Source: Anthopleura xanthogrammica (taxonomy: Eukaryota; Cnidaria; Anthozoa; Actiniaria; Actiniidae). From it: 64,000 bases of DNA. Location of the stretch: the NCBI GenBank assembly GCA_964019055.1, contig OZ025208.1:16362957-16426956 (forward strand). The letters run 5' to 3'. Of the stretch, positions 9,901 through 21,600 are shown piece by piece; the stretch's first letter is position 1; every line of letters begins with the position of its first letter. The notes beneath the pieces were generated by a model. It made no database searches, was not told the origin of the DNA, and saw only the letters and a list, made by a program, of their open reading frames with translations. A program made the translations under genes and the position numbers.

Positions 9901-12900
9901 TTTCTACTACGCATGCGTTACCATCAACACTTCAGCCAACCAGGTTAATTGATATTTTTTTACAGTTATGGAGTCGATTGAGATTAACAATTCCCTAAAA
10001 ACAATTTGTCAATAAATGAATTAAGAAGATGGACATAAACGAAAGCCAGATAAGCGAAACTCTATACATAGTCCGCCACCTTTGTTTTTTTGTTTGTCAT
10101 TTTTTGACGTAGTGGACGCCCCATAATGCCTTGCGATTCAAGATGGCCGCCGTATCTTCAAAGTAGTTAATTACTTCGTGGTTCACGTTACAACACAAAA
10201 AAAAGAAAGAAAAAAAGGAAAAAAGAAAAGAAAAATAAGAAAAAATTTAAGCCGCCATCTTGGTTGAATTTAACAAAAGTTTGTCAAGGTTGTGTCACCA
10301 ACATGGCCGTCATATGTCTTTTGTTCTTGGGAATGATTGCAAACCAACTATAGACCCTTCTATACTATAGTTTTATTGTTCCTACACTCCTGTACGGTTT
10401 CCTCAATGTAAACTAACGCCTTGCGTTAACATTATTTTTTATTCGTTTGTTTTAGTACGCCGAACCAACAAGATGGTTTCTGTGCTATCTTCGACAGACC
10501 AGTTTGTAGGACATTGCTGAGCCATAACGAATCGAGCGTAGATCAACGACCGAGGTTTATCAGTACTCAATTAGGCTTAAACAATACAGATTACTTGATT
10601 CTCGAGTTCATGCAGGTTATAAAAAAACATGTCGATAAGGACGAAGTACAGTGCAAGAAACTCCTCAGAATTATTACCTGTCAGTTCACTCTTCCTCCGT
10701 GCGATATGCACGGGAGACCCAAAACCTACTGTCGTGAAGACTGTGATGAGATATTCGCGAGGTGCGAGAAGCCAGTGACACAACTGCTCGCTGTCGCCGA
10801 TTTTATCAAAGAGCAGAACGGTATGAAGTTCGTCCATACTGGGATCCCTAACTGCACTCAGTTCAAGTATTCATACGAGTTGACTGCCGATCAGACGTGT
10901 GAACACTTTGGATTATTTGGTAAGTCAATTGTATGTGTTACGGTCAAGGTACAGAATAATACATTTGTTGAACCCAGCGCACGATGTTAAAAAGTTTGTA
11001 TGGCTGTGAAAATTCAGCGCAAACTACACGGTCACGGTACAGAATAGTACGACATTCGTTGAACCCAACGCACGATGATAAGTTTGTATGGCTGCAAAAA
11101 GTCAGCTCAAACTACACGGTCACGGTACAGCATAGTACGACATTCGTTGAACCCAGCGCACTATGTTAAGACGTTTGTATGGCTGCAAAAAGTCAGTTCA
11201 AACTACACGGTCACGGTACAGAATAGTACGACATTCGTTGAACCCAGCGCACGATGTTAAGAAGTTTGTATGGCTGAAAAAAGTCAGCTCAAATTACACG
11301 GTAACGGTGTAGTGCTCGGTAGACACAGCGAATGAGATAATGGTAAACACGAGTTTAAGAAGCCACTGCACGCACGTACACTAACCAACTGAGCTATGTA
11401 TGCAAGGTAACAGTCTTAACTTTTTCTCAGTCGTTGTAATTTTGATACATACGTTTAATATTTCTCTAGATTTTCAAAAAAACCCGAAACCACAACCAAA
11501 AAACCTCATTTGGTTTCTCATTGGCGGGATTGGTGGATGCGTCTTCATTGTCGTGATCATCAGCATCGCTTTCGTCGTGACCCGGAACAGAAAAAGAAAA
11601 GCCGCATCCGCATATAAAGGAGTTATGTTCAATGCTGTTACAATGCGCGATCGACTGCGTGCGGAGACCATGTTGGCACTGGACGAAACCAAACTGTTAA
11701 ATATGTACAATCCTGATGATATGATCCAGTTCCCTCTCGACCGAGTTGAGTATGTGAAGGACTTGGGCGAGGGCAACTTTGGCCAAGTTTTTCAAGGTAA
11801 AGATTTATATGCATGGTCAAAAGCGATCATAAATTGTAACAGTTATGTTTTATGTTATTCAAATACCCTTGGCGTGCGGCTTCTGTCAAATTTAGCAGTG
11901 CTATTTAAGGTTACCGAACTTTAGGGCGCCCCAAAATAGTAAAGAAAGAAACAATACCCAAGGGAAGACGTATGATCTAAATTTAGTAAACATGTTATAG
12001 ACTCCCTGCACTAATTCCCAACTTGGGGCACAAAACAATGAAAAATATTAACATAAAAAAAGAGAGAAGGGTATTCTTTTGTTGTCACTAGTACTACTAC
12101 GGGTTACCCTACCTTCATGCTAATCATCGGCCCTAGTTGATGACATATTTCATTGATCCCCCTCTCACCCTCCACAGGGCGATCTTTTGGACTGCGCCCA
12201 ACAGACAAACCAAACACAGAGCTCATGGTTGCTGTCAAGACCCTCAAGGCAGGCTCCTCCAAAGAGATGAAATTAGTCTTTCTCCAAGAAGTAACCTTGA
12301 TGTCGGTTCTTCATCATGAAAATATCCTCGAGCTTCTTGCCGTGTCTACAGAGGAAGAACCTTACGGGATGATCTTTGAATTCATGGCTCAAGGAGATTT
12401 GAACCAGTTTCTTAGAAAACGCGGACCTTATGGACTGAATGAGGCTGATAGTAAGGAAGACAAAGGTGAGGCGGCAAGTAGTATAGATGCGTTTCTTGGC
12501 ACCCATGTTTTAAGGCGAAACAATAGAATATTTCTTGTCTGAGAGATTATCAAAAAATATATATTTTGAAAATAGATGAATAAACCTTGGCTGCCGAGAT
12601 ATGACGGTGCGCACTGAAAAATGAATGAATGAATGAATGGATGGATGAATGAATGATGATAATGATGATGATGATGATGGTTATTGATTGCGTCACGCTG
12701 CTTAACATTGTGTAGCGTTGTGTGACATTGGTTCGTGCTATAGCTGCTACCTCAGATATCCTACTGCTTGACGACGCGTCACGTACTATACGATTTACCA
12801 TGTTGTGTTACATCGATTATTATAGGTATCAGTTGCATTCACTGATGTTAATTTATAGTGTTTTTAAAACTGCTTATTTTCTAGAAGAAGTCCTTAAACG

Positions 12901-15197
12901 CGAAGATCTTCTCTCAATCGCTCTGCAAGTAGCCAACGGTATGGAGTATCTACAGAAAATGCGATTCGTGCATCGAGACCTTGCAACAAGAAACTGTTTG
13001 GTAGGCGATGGTTTGATGATCAAAATAGCTGACTTCGGCATGTCAAGGGATGTGTATGCTTCTGATTACTACAAGGTATGTTGATAAGACCATATGAAAA
13101 GGAAATACTCGCGCTGTGGTTAAGTCAATATATTTATATTTAAGTCAATATTTATACAGTATCATCATTAGTTAAGAACGCTTAATCCTGGTTCACACTA
13201 GCGGCGAAAGTATCAGCATAACGACATACGGAAGCGCAGATAGTACTTTAGGGATAACTCAAAAAGTGAATGTTTTGTTCTGCATGTCCAAATATAAAGG
13301 AGTTACCTAACCATAAAAGACTATCTGCGCTTGCATATGTCGTTATACTTTGCTTGCACCGCTGGTGTGAACCACGCTTAAGCTTTTATTTACAGGTTTT
13401 GTGATTAAAAAATCATATGTAATGGAACAAATAAATGGGAAAATGGAAACTGAGCGTATTTCCAGAAAGTGGTTTTTCTTTCAATGAATCTGATTGGAAT
13501 CGCGAAATAAATGTTGATTTTGGGGAGGGAGAAAAACAGGAGAGAACCAACAAGCAACTCTACTCACATATGACACCAAGTCCGGTTATCGAACCCGGGT
13601 CGCAATGGTGAAAGACGAGTGTTTTCTCTCTCTAAGCATTTTTGAATGTATCATTGATAGATTGAAGGACAGGCAGTGATGCCGATTCGATGGATGCCAC
13701 CAGAAGCCCTCCTCTACGGCACGTTTACTGTGGAGTCAGACGTCTATTCTTACGGGGTTCTCCTGTGGGAAGTTTATACCTATGCACTGCAACCTTATTA
13801 TGGATATACCAATGAAGAAGTGCTGGACTTTGTGAAGAAGGTTAGTAAGATGTTACATGTCTTTTCAATTATAAGAGAACAGTCATTATTTATTGCCTGG
13901 GAGGTCGGAGGATTTAAGGGGATCTCATGGTTTTTAGACGTACAACTGGAGAGGGACTCGTGATATCTTAGTTAAAACCTTATTCTAGAATCCAAGTGCA
14001 ACTTTGACAATCAACTTTTTTTAATTAAACGTTTTTTTTGTGTTTTTTTACCTCAAATATTTCCAAAACTGAAATTCAAACCAAGGCAATGAATGTACTG
14101 TCTGTTTACATTTATGCCAAACAACGTATTTGTGTAAGGAAAGAGTCACTATAGACACCCAGGATCGAGCATTTCATCATGTCTCTGGGGGGGGGGGGGG
14201 GGGGGGGGGTACCGGTATTGGTACCGGTACCGGTACCAATACGCAAGTTTTGATTGCGATTGTTTTGACCTTGACCCTTACTTACATCAAATCCTGTGGA
14301 GTGTCCAGGTATTTCACTGGTTACCTGTGAACTCTTTTCCCTTGAAACCCTTGTTCAGCAAACTGAAGTACCAACCGGATTAGTTAGGATCGATTCTATT
14401 TTTGAATATTGGTGTTTATCTTGCAGGGTGTTTATCTGGGGATGCCTGATGATTGTGAGCCTCACGTCTACGAGGTCATGAACAGTTGCTGGAATCGAGA
14501 TGCCATTAAGAGACCAAACTTTGAACTTATTAAAGCCATGTTGAAGAAGGAAGAATGCCACTGTGATGTGCCTGCTGAACCTGTCACCGAGGCTACAACA
14601 CAAAATCCCTTGTATTTGAATACTGTCTTGAAAGATCAAGGTTAGTATGGATATAGATGGATGGATGAATGGATCGATGGATGGATGAATGGATCGATGG
14701 ATGAATGGATGGCTGGTTGACTGGCTGAATGGGTTTTTGTGTAGACGGGTTGGGATGGGATGGACGGATGGATATGTTTATGGATGGATGGATTGATGGA
14801 TATGTTTATGGGTGAGTGGGTGAATGAATGAGCTAAGGTTTTGGTTGTTTGATTGATAGATAGATGGACGGAGGGAGGGATGAGGGACGAATATGATCCT
14901 CGATCCATTTGCTTCTTTTAAAATTAATTTGAAAAGTTGTTAATTTCTTTCAGTGCTGCAACCCGACATTGCGCAAGCACTTCCCTTCATTCACTCCATG
15001 TCATGAGTATGTTTTTTCTACCATCAGCACAAAGCACTTCAAAGCAGCATTCATCACCGGTAGCAGCACACAAGACACAAGCCAAACCACCAGTTCCTGT
15101 CAACTCTCCCGGATACATGAACATTGGTTATAAAGACAGTCAAGCCGTCAATCTTCCCGCGGAAATGAAACTGGAAGACGAAGAGCAAGAAATTTAA
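6953..15197 (+). CDS. Receptor tyrosine kinase, trefoil + Frizzled CRD + TM + kinase (copy B)
   Basis: Nine exons: 6953-7022, 9715-9943, 10456-10919, 11470-11796, 12178-12465, 12885-13075, 13661-13840, 14427-14640, 15028-15197. All junctions are GT-AG and keep frame, giving 710 residues. Residues 1-23 form a signal peptide. C30-C72 is a six-Cys trefoil domain. C109-C248 is a ten-Cys Frizzled-type CRD. Residues 267-291 span the membrane. The kinase has LGEGNFG at 353, VAVK Lys384, HRDLATRN at 489, DFG at 509 and activation-loop tyrosines 517, 521 and 522. The tail has NPLY (643-646) and YMNI (684-687), likely PTB and Grb2-SH2 docking sites. All catalytic residues are present, so it should be active at the cell surface. 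The kinase resembles MuSK, ROR and Trk; ligand unknown. Copy C is its inverted partner. Confidence 0.93.
7413..7719. mobile_element. Short copy of the TTAA-flanked element, intron 1 of copy B
   Basis: This 307-bp insertion lies between TTAA at 7409-7412 and TTAA at 7720-7723. It is homologous in reverse complement to the end portions of the 1071-1804 element but lacks the internal SINE portion. Flanking intron sequence matches copies A and C. A similar sequence without clear TTAA flanks lies near 33020-33200 in USPL1 intron 2. Confidence 0.7.
7740..9700. other. Intron 1 of copy B, remainder
   Basis: The first 120 bases still align with intron 1 of copies A and C. The rest is unique or repetitive DNA with scattered short frames that have no recognisable domains. 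A tRNA-like SINE fragment is listed separately at 9370-9450. Confidence 0.5.
9370..9450 (+). mobile_element. tRNA-like SINE fragment
   Basis: AGAAGGTCGTGGGTTCAAAT followed by CTCGCC is a good tRNA T-arm/B-box match on the plus strand. A tRNA fold for the 5' half is not recognisable, so this is a degraded SINE head rather than a tRNA gene. Confidence 0.55.
10940..11315. repeat. About 90-bp tandem repeat in intron 3 of copy B
   Basis: Four units of roughly 88-91 bases, each containing GTTGAACCCAGCGCAC or a close variant, begin about 20 bases after the Frizzled exon donor; a decayed fifth unit follows. Copy C carries about two units at the same intron position (22875-23045), so the repeat predates the duplication and changed in number afterwards. 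Confidence 0.85.
12600..12685. repeat. Simple repeat GAAT/GATG
   Basis: A run of GAATG units passes into GATGATGAT within intron 5 of copy B. No other signal is present. Confidence 0.85.
13180..13383. mobile_element. MITE specific to intron 6 of copy B
   Basis: The left end CTTAATCCTGGTTCACACTA pairs with the right end TGGTGTGAACCACGCTTAAG with few mismatches, and the inner arms share CATAACGACATA or its complement. The matching intron of copy C has no such insertion, so it came after the B-C duplication. Confidence 0.75.
13520..13640 (-). mobile_element. tRNA-derived SINE (family 1) in intron 6 of copy B
   Basis: On the minus strand it carries the B-box-like CGACCCGGGTTCGATAACC and the tail phrase GTTGCTTGTTGGTTCTCTCC. 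It ends about 20 bases before the exon 7 acceptor. Copy C has the same SINE in the same place (20095-20225), so it was inserted before the genes duplicated. Confidence 0.75.
14186..14242. repeat. Poly-G tract followed by GGTACC repeats
   Basis: A run of about 22 G residues is followed by a short stretch of alternating GGTACC and GGTATT units in intron 7 of copy B. G-runs of this length can fold into quadruplexes and often cause assembly errors. Confidence 0.85.
14645..14880. repeat. GGAT/GAAT microsatellite in intron 8 of copy B
   Basis: Degenerate ATGG and GGAT units fill the start of intron 8 right after the exon 8 donor. The complementary CATC-rich tract occupies the same position in copy C (19030-19165), so the repeat is ancestral to both. 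Confidence 0.85.
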
Positions 15198-15334
15198 CTT
15201 AGGAAACTTTTTTTTTTGTGATTCACAATTAAAAATCAGACAATAATAATAACAGTGATAACTATGTCGAATCTTGAAGTTTCAGTTTCAATATTAAAGT
15301 TCTTTAACATTTATAGACTAGAATTTATCAAAAT

Positions 15335-16850
15335 AAAAAAATCCGTATTAGACCGGAAGTGACGTAATTAATAACAAGCAATCTCATAATCAAAATCATC
15401 GAACTCAAAATCATCCTTCGCAACTGTCATTATTCATGCGTTCCCCCTCCCCTCCCGCGGGAGGATCTGGAACCGATACTAATATCGTACTTACAGGAAG
15501 CGTGAAGCCGTTACATAGCACCACTTTGACATCCCATAATGCATTGCGTGGTTTTTACTGATGGGAAGATGTTTTAAATATATTCAAAGATGTATGAGAA
15601 ACAACCAGGAACAAAAGTAAAGAGTTCTGAAGACACGTTTAGTAATTTTACGCACTTTTTGTGACACCAAACCTCTTGATGCTTTGAAAATGAACTCAGA
15701 ATGAACTGATAATCAATAGTTTACAGATAAAACTGAGCAAATATAAAGATAATCTGATGATAGAATATGTTTAGTTTTAATTTCTGAAAATTCTCTTGAC
15801 ATTCCGGGTAAGTTTCCAGGCTTTTCAATTTCGCAGGGCATGGGCTTCCTGTCCTTTCGCAGGACATGCATACTCACGTGCACAGTGACGTAATTAGCAT
15901 CATATAAAGAGGCATGCGCAGCGTGCACAGTTGTTTATAGTCACGACTGAGGGTGAGAGAAGAATTAATGGTCTGTCTTTAAATTATGGATAATTTTAGC
16001 CAATATTCAGCATGCTATTCTGCCTGGACGAGTGAAAACTAACGAGTCAAAGCTGCAAGAGTTTGTTGAATATAGAAGTCGAAGTCAAGTAGCAAGCTCT
16101 TGTTCTGTAGTATTGTGATGAATATATTAACGGTAATATTTTGTAGCATCTAAAAATGACTTACCTTGATAGCTTGTTAAATGTTTTGATGTCTGGCCGA
16201 TTTGGAAGCCATTTGGAAGCGTTTTTACGGGTCATCGTCATTTTGGTTTCCCCTACTAAAGAAAATCCCAAGGCTGCAAACTCACGGCGACACCAAACTC
16301 TACTCGGAGCTCAATAAATCCAAGAAAAATAAAGCTACAGCCATAAAATTTCACGACAGAATCAAAATACACATGCCAATGCTTCCCTCCAGTACGCTCA
16401 AAGTGTCATTCTTGCTCAAATGTGATTTCTAGAAGATAATTTCTTCCGCGAAAAAATTCACTTCTGACTCTCCAACAAGGCTTCTTAGGACTGCCACAAT
16501 CACCTCTACGCTTGAATTGCATGACGGTTAGCTTTTTTAAACCCTAGCGGGGGTAGACAGCGTCAATTTTCGGCAAAGAACCCCTAAGCTTTGTTTTATC
16601 TCGGCCAATCAAAAATCACGAGGGATTATATTTGAATATGTATTATGGCAGTCCTCACAAGCCTGTTGGAGAGTCAGAAGTGAAACGTTTTTCCTCAACC
16701 AGATGATCTTTATATCTGATTTTGTTTGTAAAATATTGATTATCAGTTTATTCTGAGTTAACTTTCTACATTCAGAGCACCAAGCCTCCTAAAGTCCACT
16801 ATTAATTGTTATTAATACACGTCACTTCCGGTCTACTGTGGAATTTTTAA
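15335..16850. mobile_element. Large diverged foldback element between the two receptor genes
   Basis: The run GACCGGAAGTGACGT at 15351-15365 has its exact complement near 16819-16833. Further inside, CTGATAATCAATA near 15707 pairs with TATTGATTATCAG near 16734, with weaker matching for about 100 bases on either side. A smaller inner hairpin (16459-16498 against 16646-16684) sits near the middle. No coding sequence is seen. It is probably an old TIR transposon lying just 3' of copy B; its left end overlaps the likely 3' UTR. Confidence 0.6.
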
Positions 16851-16944
16851 TTTGGATAAATTTTAAATTTAAATTAAAAAGGGTTGTGTCGTTTTTCAAG
16901 ATTTTTATAAATTCTAGTGAACTATAAAGAACTATAATATGTAC

Positions 16945-17681
16945 TTATCATATGACCGTATTTCACTGTACGCGTGATTCTAAAAAAAACCTTTGGGGAA
17001 AATGTCGTCAGCAAAAAAAGTACGCTTTTCCGAAAAGTGTAATAACTTCCCGTTCGGACTCGCCGTTCGGACTCGCTGCCGTCAATCATGTAAAAACTAC
17101 GCATTTTGATTCGCATTTATTAAAAACGCTTTGAAATCGATTTTTTATATGTGGTCATATGATAAAATGCTTATTGACTGAGTTAGGGTCGGTCCGAACG
17201 GGAAAATATTTGGCTCTCGGTCCTTGGCACGGAACTCGCTGCGCTCGTTCCGTACTTCAGGACCTCGAGCCAAATATTTTCCCGTTCGGACCTCCCACTC
17301 AGTCAATAAGTACATATTATTGACTGAGTGGGAGGTCCGAACGGGAAAATATTTGGCTCGAGGTCCTGAAGTACGGAACGAGCGCAGCGAGTTCCGTGCC
17401 AAGGACCGAGAGCCAAATATTTTCCCGTTCGGACCGACCTTAACTCAGTCAATAAGCATTTTATCATATGACCACATATAAAAAATCGATTTCAAAGCGT
17501 TTTTAATAAATGCGAATCAAAATGCGTAGTTTTTACATGATTGACGGCAGCGAGTCCGAACGGCGAGTCCGAACGGGAAGTTATTACACTTTTCGGAAAA
17601 GCGTACTTTTTTTGCTGACGACATTTTCCCCAAAGGTTTTTTTTAGAATCACGCGTACAGTGAAATACGGTCATACGATAA
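16945..17681. repeat. Near-perfect 737-bp palindrome
   Basis: Two 365-base arms (16945-17309 and 17317-17681) are reverse complements without any indel around a 7-base centre, GTACATA. I found only two mismatches by eye, near 16950/17676 and near 17184/17442. Each arm contains a smaller hairpin unit (17171-17309 and 17317-17455) with GTCCGAACGGGAAAATATTT and its complement, so the motif occurs four times in alternating orientation. The outer ends read TTATCATATGACCG. It behaves like a recent foldback transposon. Mirrored open frames are a trivial result of the palindrome. Confidence 0.95.
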
Positions 17682-17682
17682 C

Positions 17683-17777
17683 ATGAGTTATTATTATCAT
17701 TATTATTATTACTATTATTATTATTTTATTTTTATTATTATTATTATTAATAATATTACTATTATTATTATTATTAA

Positions 17778-17810
<33 letters not shown>

Positions 17811-17825
17811 TGTCATTAATACTTT
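17683..17825. repeat. ATT/TTA microsatellite
   Basis: About 140 bases of almost pure ATT triplets begin directly at the right end of the palindrome. The abutment suggests that the element inserted next to, or expanded, a simple repeat. Confidence 0.9.
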
Positions 17826-17894
17826 TATCCGATTTACAAAAATAAATGAAGTCTGTATCATTATACTATTCTATGTACATGTAATATATCTACC

Positions 17895-18560
17895 TAACAA
17901 TAGACCTCTTATAGTTAGGCGTAATGTTTTCCCATTTCAGACCACATGGAGTATATAATTTCTTTGTTTAAAATGGTTGTGCACAAGAAGACAAATAAAT
18001 TGTGGATACAACTCAAACAAAAAAATCTTATTCTTGATCGAATGAATGACACATGGTTTGAATTAGAAAACTTTATGTCTAAGCTAAAAATGTCTAATTC
18101 ACAGTTTTTTGTTTCCTGTAATCTGATTTGGAAATTTAATTTAATTTTTTTAATTTAATTCTTTTTTTACTTCTTTTCTTCCCCATTTTCCCACCCCTCC
18201 CTTCCATTTCCATACTCTGCCCCATCACTACCCTTCCCTCCCATGTACATACATGTTATTTCCTCCTCCAACCCCCAACCCCCCCCCCCCCCCCCCCCCC
18301 CCCGCCCACACACACACACACACGCACCCTTCCAAACACAGGACTCTACACACACGACCTTGAGGACACTGATACTGGCTGATATCTTTCCCCTTCGCAT
18401 CAAATCCCTTGTCATTCCCTTGAGTATTATTTCTTCGCTTACCCGCAACGATTGAGATGATACATGAATAAGGATAAGACTCAAACAGGACTGTCCTCAA
18501 ACAGAGAAACTTATTTTCAAGGGATTGACACGTGGTTTGAAATGAGAAAACCTTACGACC
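17895..18560. repeat. Inverted-repeat element with nested poly-C/CA tract
   Basis: GTTTTCCCATTTCAGACCAC near 17928 is mirrored near 18520-18560 (as GTGGTTTGAAATGAGAAAAC), giving inverted ends of about 35 bases. The interior holds a run of about 40 C followed by CACACA (18280-18325). Related ends occur at 19705-19875 and near 29289-29476. No gene is seen. Confidence 0.55.
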
Positions 18561-18690
18561 AAAAGGATTGGGTTTACTAGGAGTCGACCCAGACTCCTAG
18601 AATTAAGGCTCGACCACTGGGTTGCGTTGTTTAGTCATGAGATGAGTTGTACAAATTATGCCATGTCTTGAGAAGTTCCAGTTTACTGAG

Positions 18691-21600
18691 TTAAATTTCT
18701 TGCTCTCCATCTTCCAGTTTCATTTCCACGGGAAGATTGACGGCTTTACCGTCTTTATAACCAATGTTCATGTATCCCGTAGAGTTGGCAGGAACAGGTG
18801 GTTTGGCTTGTGTCTTGTGTGCTGCTGCCGGTGATGAATGCTGCTTCGAAGTGCTTTGTGCTGAGGGCAGAAAAAACATACTTATGAAGTGAATGAAGGG
18901 AATATTGCGTGCACAGTGGCGGCAGTAACTCTATGCATTCATTCTTCTATCCCTCCGTTTGCCCATCAACACATTGATGCACCCAAAAAAAAATCCCCGC
19001 CCAACCACTTACCCCAATTCATCCAACACCCGACTCAATCAATCACCACTCAACTCCCAACTTCGTCTATCCGTCCGTCCGCTCACCCTCCATCCACACG
19101 TCCGTCCATCTATCCGTCTATCCATCCATCCATATCAACCCATCAATCCATCCATCCATACCAACCTTGATCTGTCAAGACAGTATTCATATACAAGGGG
19201 TTTTGTAGTGTAGTCTCGATGACAGGTCCAGCAGGCACATCACAGTGGCATTCTTCTTTCTTCAACATGGCTTTAATAATTTCAATGTTGGGTCTCTGAA
19301 TAGAATCTCGATTCCAACAACTCTTCATTACCTCATAGACGTGAGGCTCACAATCATCAGGCATCCCCAGATGAACACCCTGCAAGAAAGCCACCAATGT
19401 TCAAAAATAAACAAGAAAAAGAATATATAAAAAAGATTTCATAATTAAGGGATAATCTGATTTGTTCAGTTCCTATTCGCCCTTACAGCGCTTCCCAATC
19501 ACACTCGTGAAATCGTACAATTTGTTGTCGATACAAAGTTAGTTTTGGTGGACGTCAATCAAGGCGTTTCCATGACATTCCATAGGCACGTGTCATTGAT
19601 AAAAACTTTGTGTTTTCCGACAATGTCATTGAAACAATTTGATTGACGTCCACCAAAAGCTTATTTTGTCATGACCGCAAACTGCACGATTTCGCGCGTG
19701 TGATCGTTATTCATGTTTTCCCATTTCAGACCACGTGTCATTCTCTTGCCGGAGCGTGAAGAAGATTCTTTGTTTGAGTCATCTTATGCACAACCGTTAA
19801 ACAAAGAAATGATACTCTAGGGAATGCATGACACTTGGTCTAAAATGGGAAAATATTATGCCCAAAATAAAAAGTTCTTTCCGCTGACTGACCTTCTTCA
19901 CAAAGTCGACCACTTCTTCATTGGTAAATCCATAATAAGGTTGTAGTGCATAGGTATACACTTCCCAAAGGAGAACCCCGTAAGAATAGATGTCTGACTC
20001 CACAGTAAACTTGCCGTAGAGGAGGGCTTCTGGTGGCATCCATCGAATCGGCATCACTGCTTGTCCTTCAACCTATCCGATGATACATTCAATAATGTTT
20101 AGTATAGATCGGTGAGAGCGCTTGTTCGATACCCGGGCTTGGTGTCGTATGTGAGTAGAGTTGCTTGTTGGTTCTCTCCTGTGCTTCGAGAGTTTTTCTC
20201 CCTCCCAAAGAATAAACTTAAAGGACTTTAAAGATTCCAATTGGATTCAGTGAAAGAAAAACAACTCTGTTGAACCACTGTTAAAGTCTCATTTTCCCTT
20301 TATATAAATGCAAATTTTAGAGACGTATTCCTGTGAATAAAAGCTTATGTTCTGTGACAAATGGCCAAATATGATCGCTATGGTGCAGGAGAGTTAACAG
20401 ATCTAGCAAGGATAATTAAAGCGGTCTTAACTGACAACAGCGCGAGTATGTCCTTCTCATATGGTCTTATCAACATACCTTGTAGTAATCAGAAGCATAC
20501 ACATCCCTTGACATGCCGAAGTCAGCTATTTTGATCATCAAACCATCGCCTACCAAACAGTTTCTTGTTGCAAGGTCTCGATGCACGAATCGCATGTTCT
20601 GTAGATATTCCATACCGTTGGCAACTTGTAGAGCGATTGAGAGAAGATCTTCGCGTGTGAGGACTTCTTCTAGAGAGTTTTGAAAACACCATAAACATCG
20701 ATCAGTGCATGCAACTAATACTTATAATGACCAATTGACATACCATTGTTCATCATGATGCATTGTCATGTAGGATTTCTGAGGTAGTAGCACGAACCAA
20801 TGTCACACTCAACGTGTGGCGAGAAAGTCGCTCATATTTAGATATTTTCAAGATGGCTGCCATGAAACTCAAGTAAATTGAGCGTGCGGTGGATGATGGG
20901 ATTGATTCTTTTTCAAATCAGGAAATCATGCTTTGCGCGCCTAGTCAGATCACCTGGAATGTTTTGGGGTAAAAATTTATTTTCATGATCTTTTAGAAGA
21001 GAGGAAATATCTAATGTTTCGCCCTAAAACAGGCCAGTTGAGTTGACTTTCAGAACAAATTCAAGGTCAACCAACAGAATTAATTATAAGGATTCGACAT
21101 CGTATTTTGATTAGCATTTCCAATTATTCTGCCAAGAGAATTTATGAAATACGAGTGAATTCTTCCATCTTTAAATTAGTCGTAAACGCTAGTCGACCTC
21201 ATGGCGGAATTTTATTTCAATCAACAAAACTGAGCCTACATTGTTTACTCGGAAAATGGCCGAAAAATCCTAACCAAAAATACTGACCCATAATTCTTTT
21301 CGGGGTAGGCGATCAACTCAGCTTGCATGGGTACCATGAAACCCATATATACTACTTGCCGCCTCACCTTTGTCTTCCTTACTATCAGCCTCATTCAGTC
21401 CATAAGGTCCGCGTTTTCTAAGAAACTGGTTCAAATCTCCTTGAGCCATGAATTCAAAGATCATCCCGTAAGGTTCTTCCTCTGTAGACACGGCAAGAAG
21501 CTCGACGATATTTTCATGATGAAGGACAGACATCAAGGTTACTTCTTGGAGAAAGACTGATTTCATCTCTTTGGAGGAGCCTGCCTTGAGGGTCTTGACA

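Noticed and set aside
6953..15197. Naming the receptor MuSK or ROR
   Set aside because: The kinase and CRD resemble those families, but the trefoil domain and lack of Ig or kringle domains make orthology unproven.
17145..17481. Two nearly identical 85-codon frames on opposite strands
   Set aside because: A frame in one palindrome arm is automatically repeated in the other; there is no domain or codon evidence.
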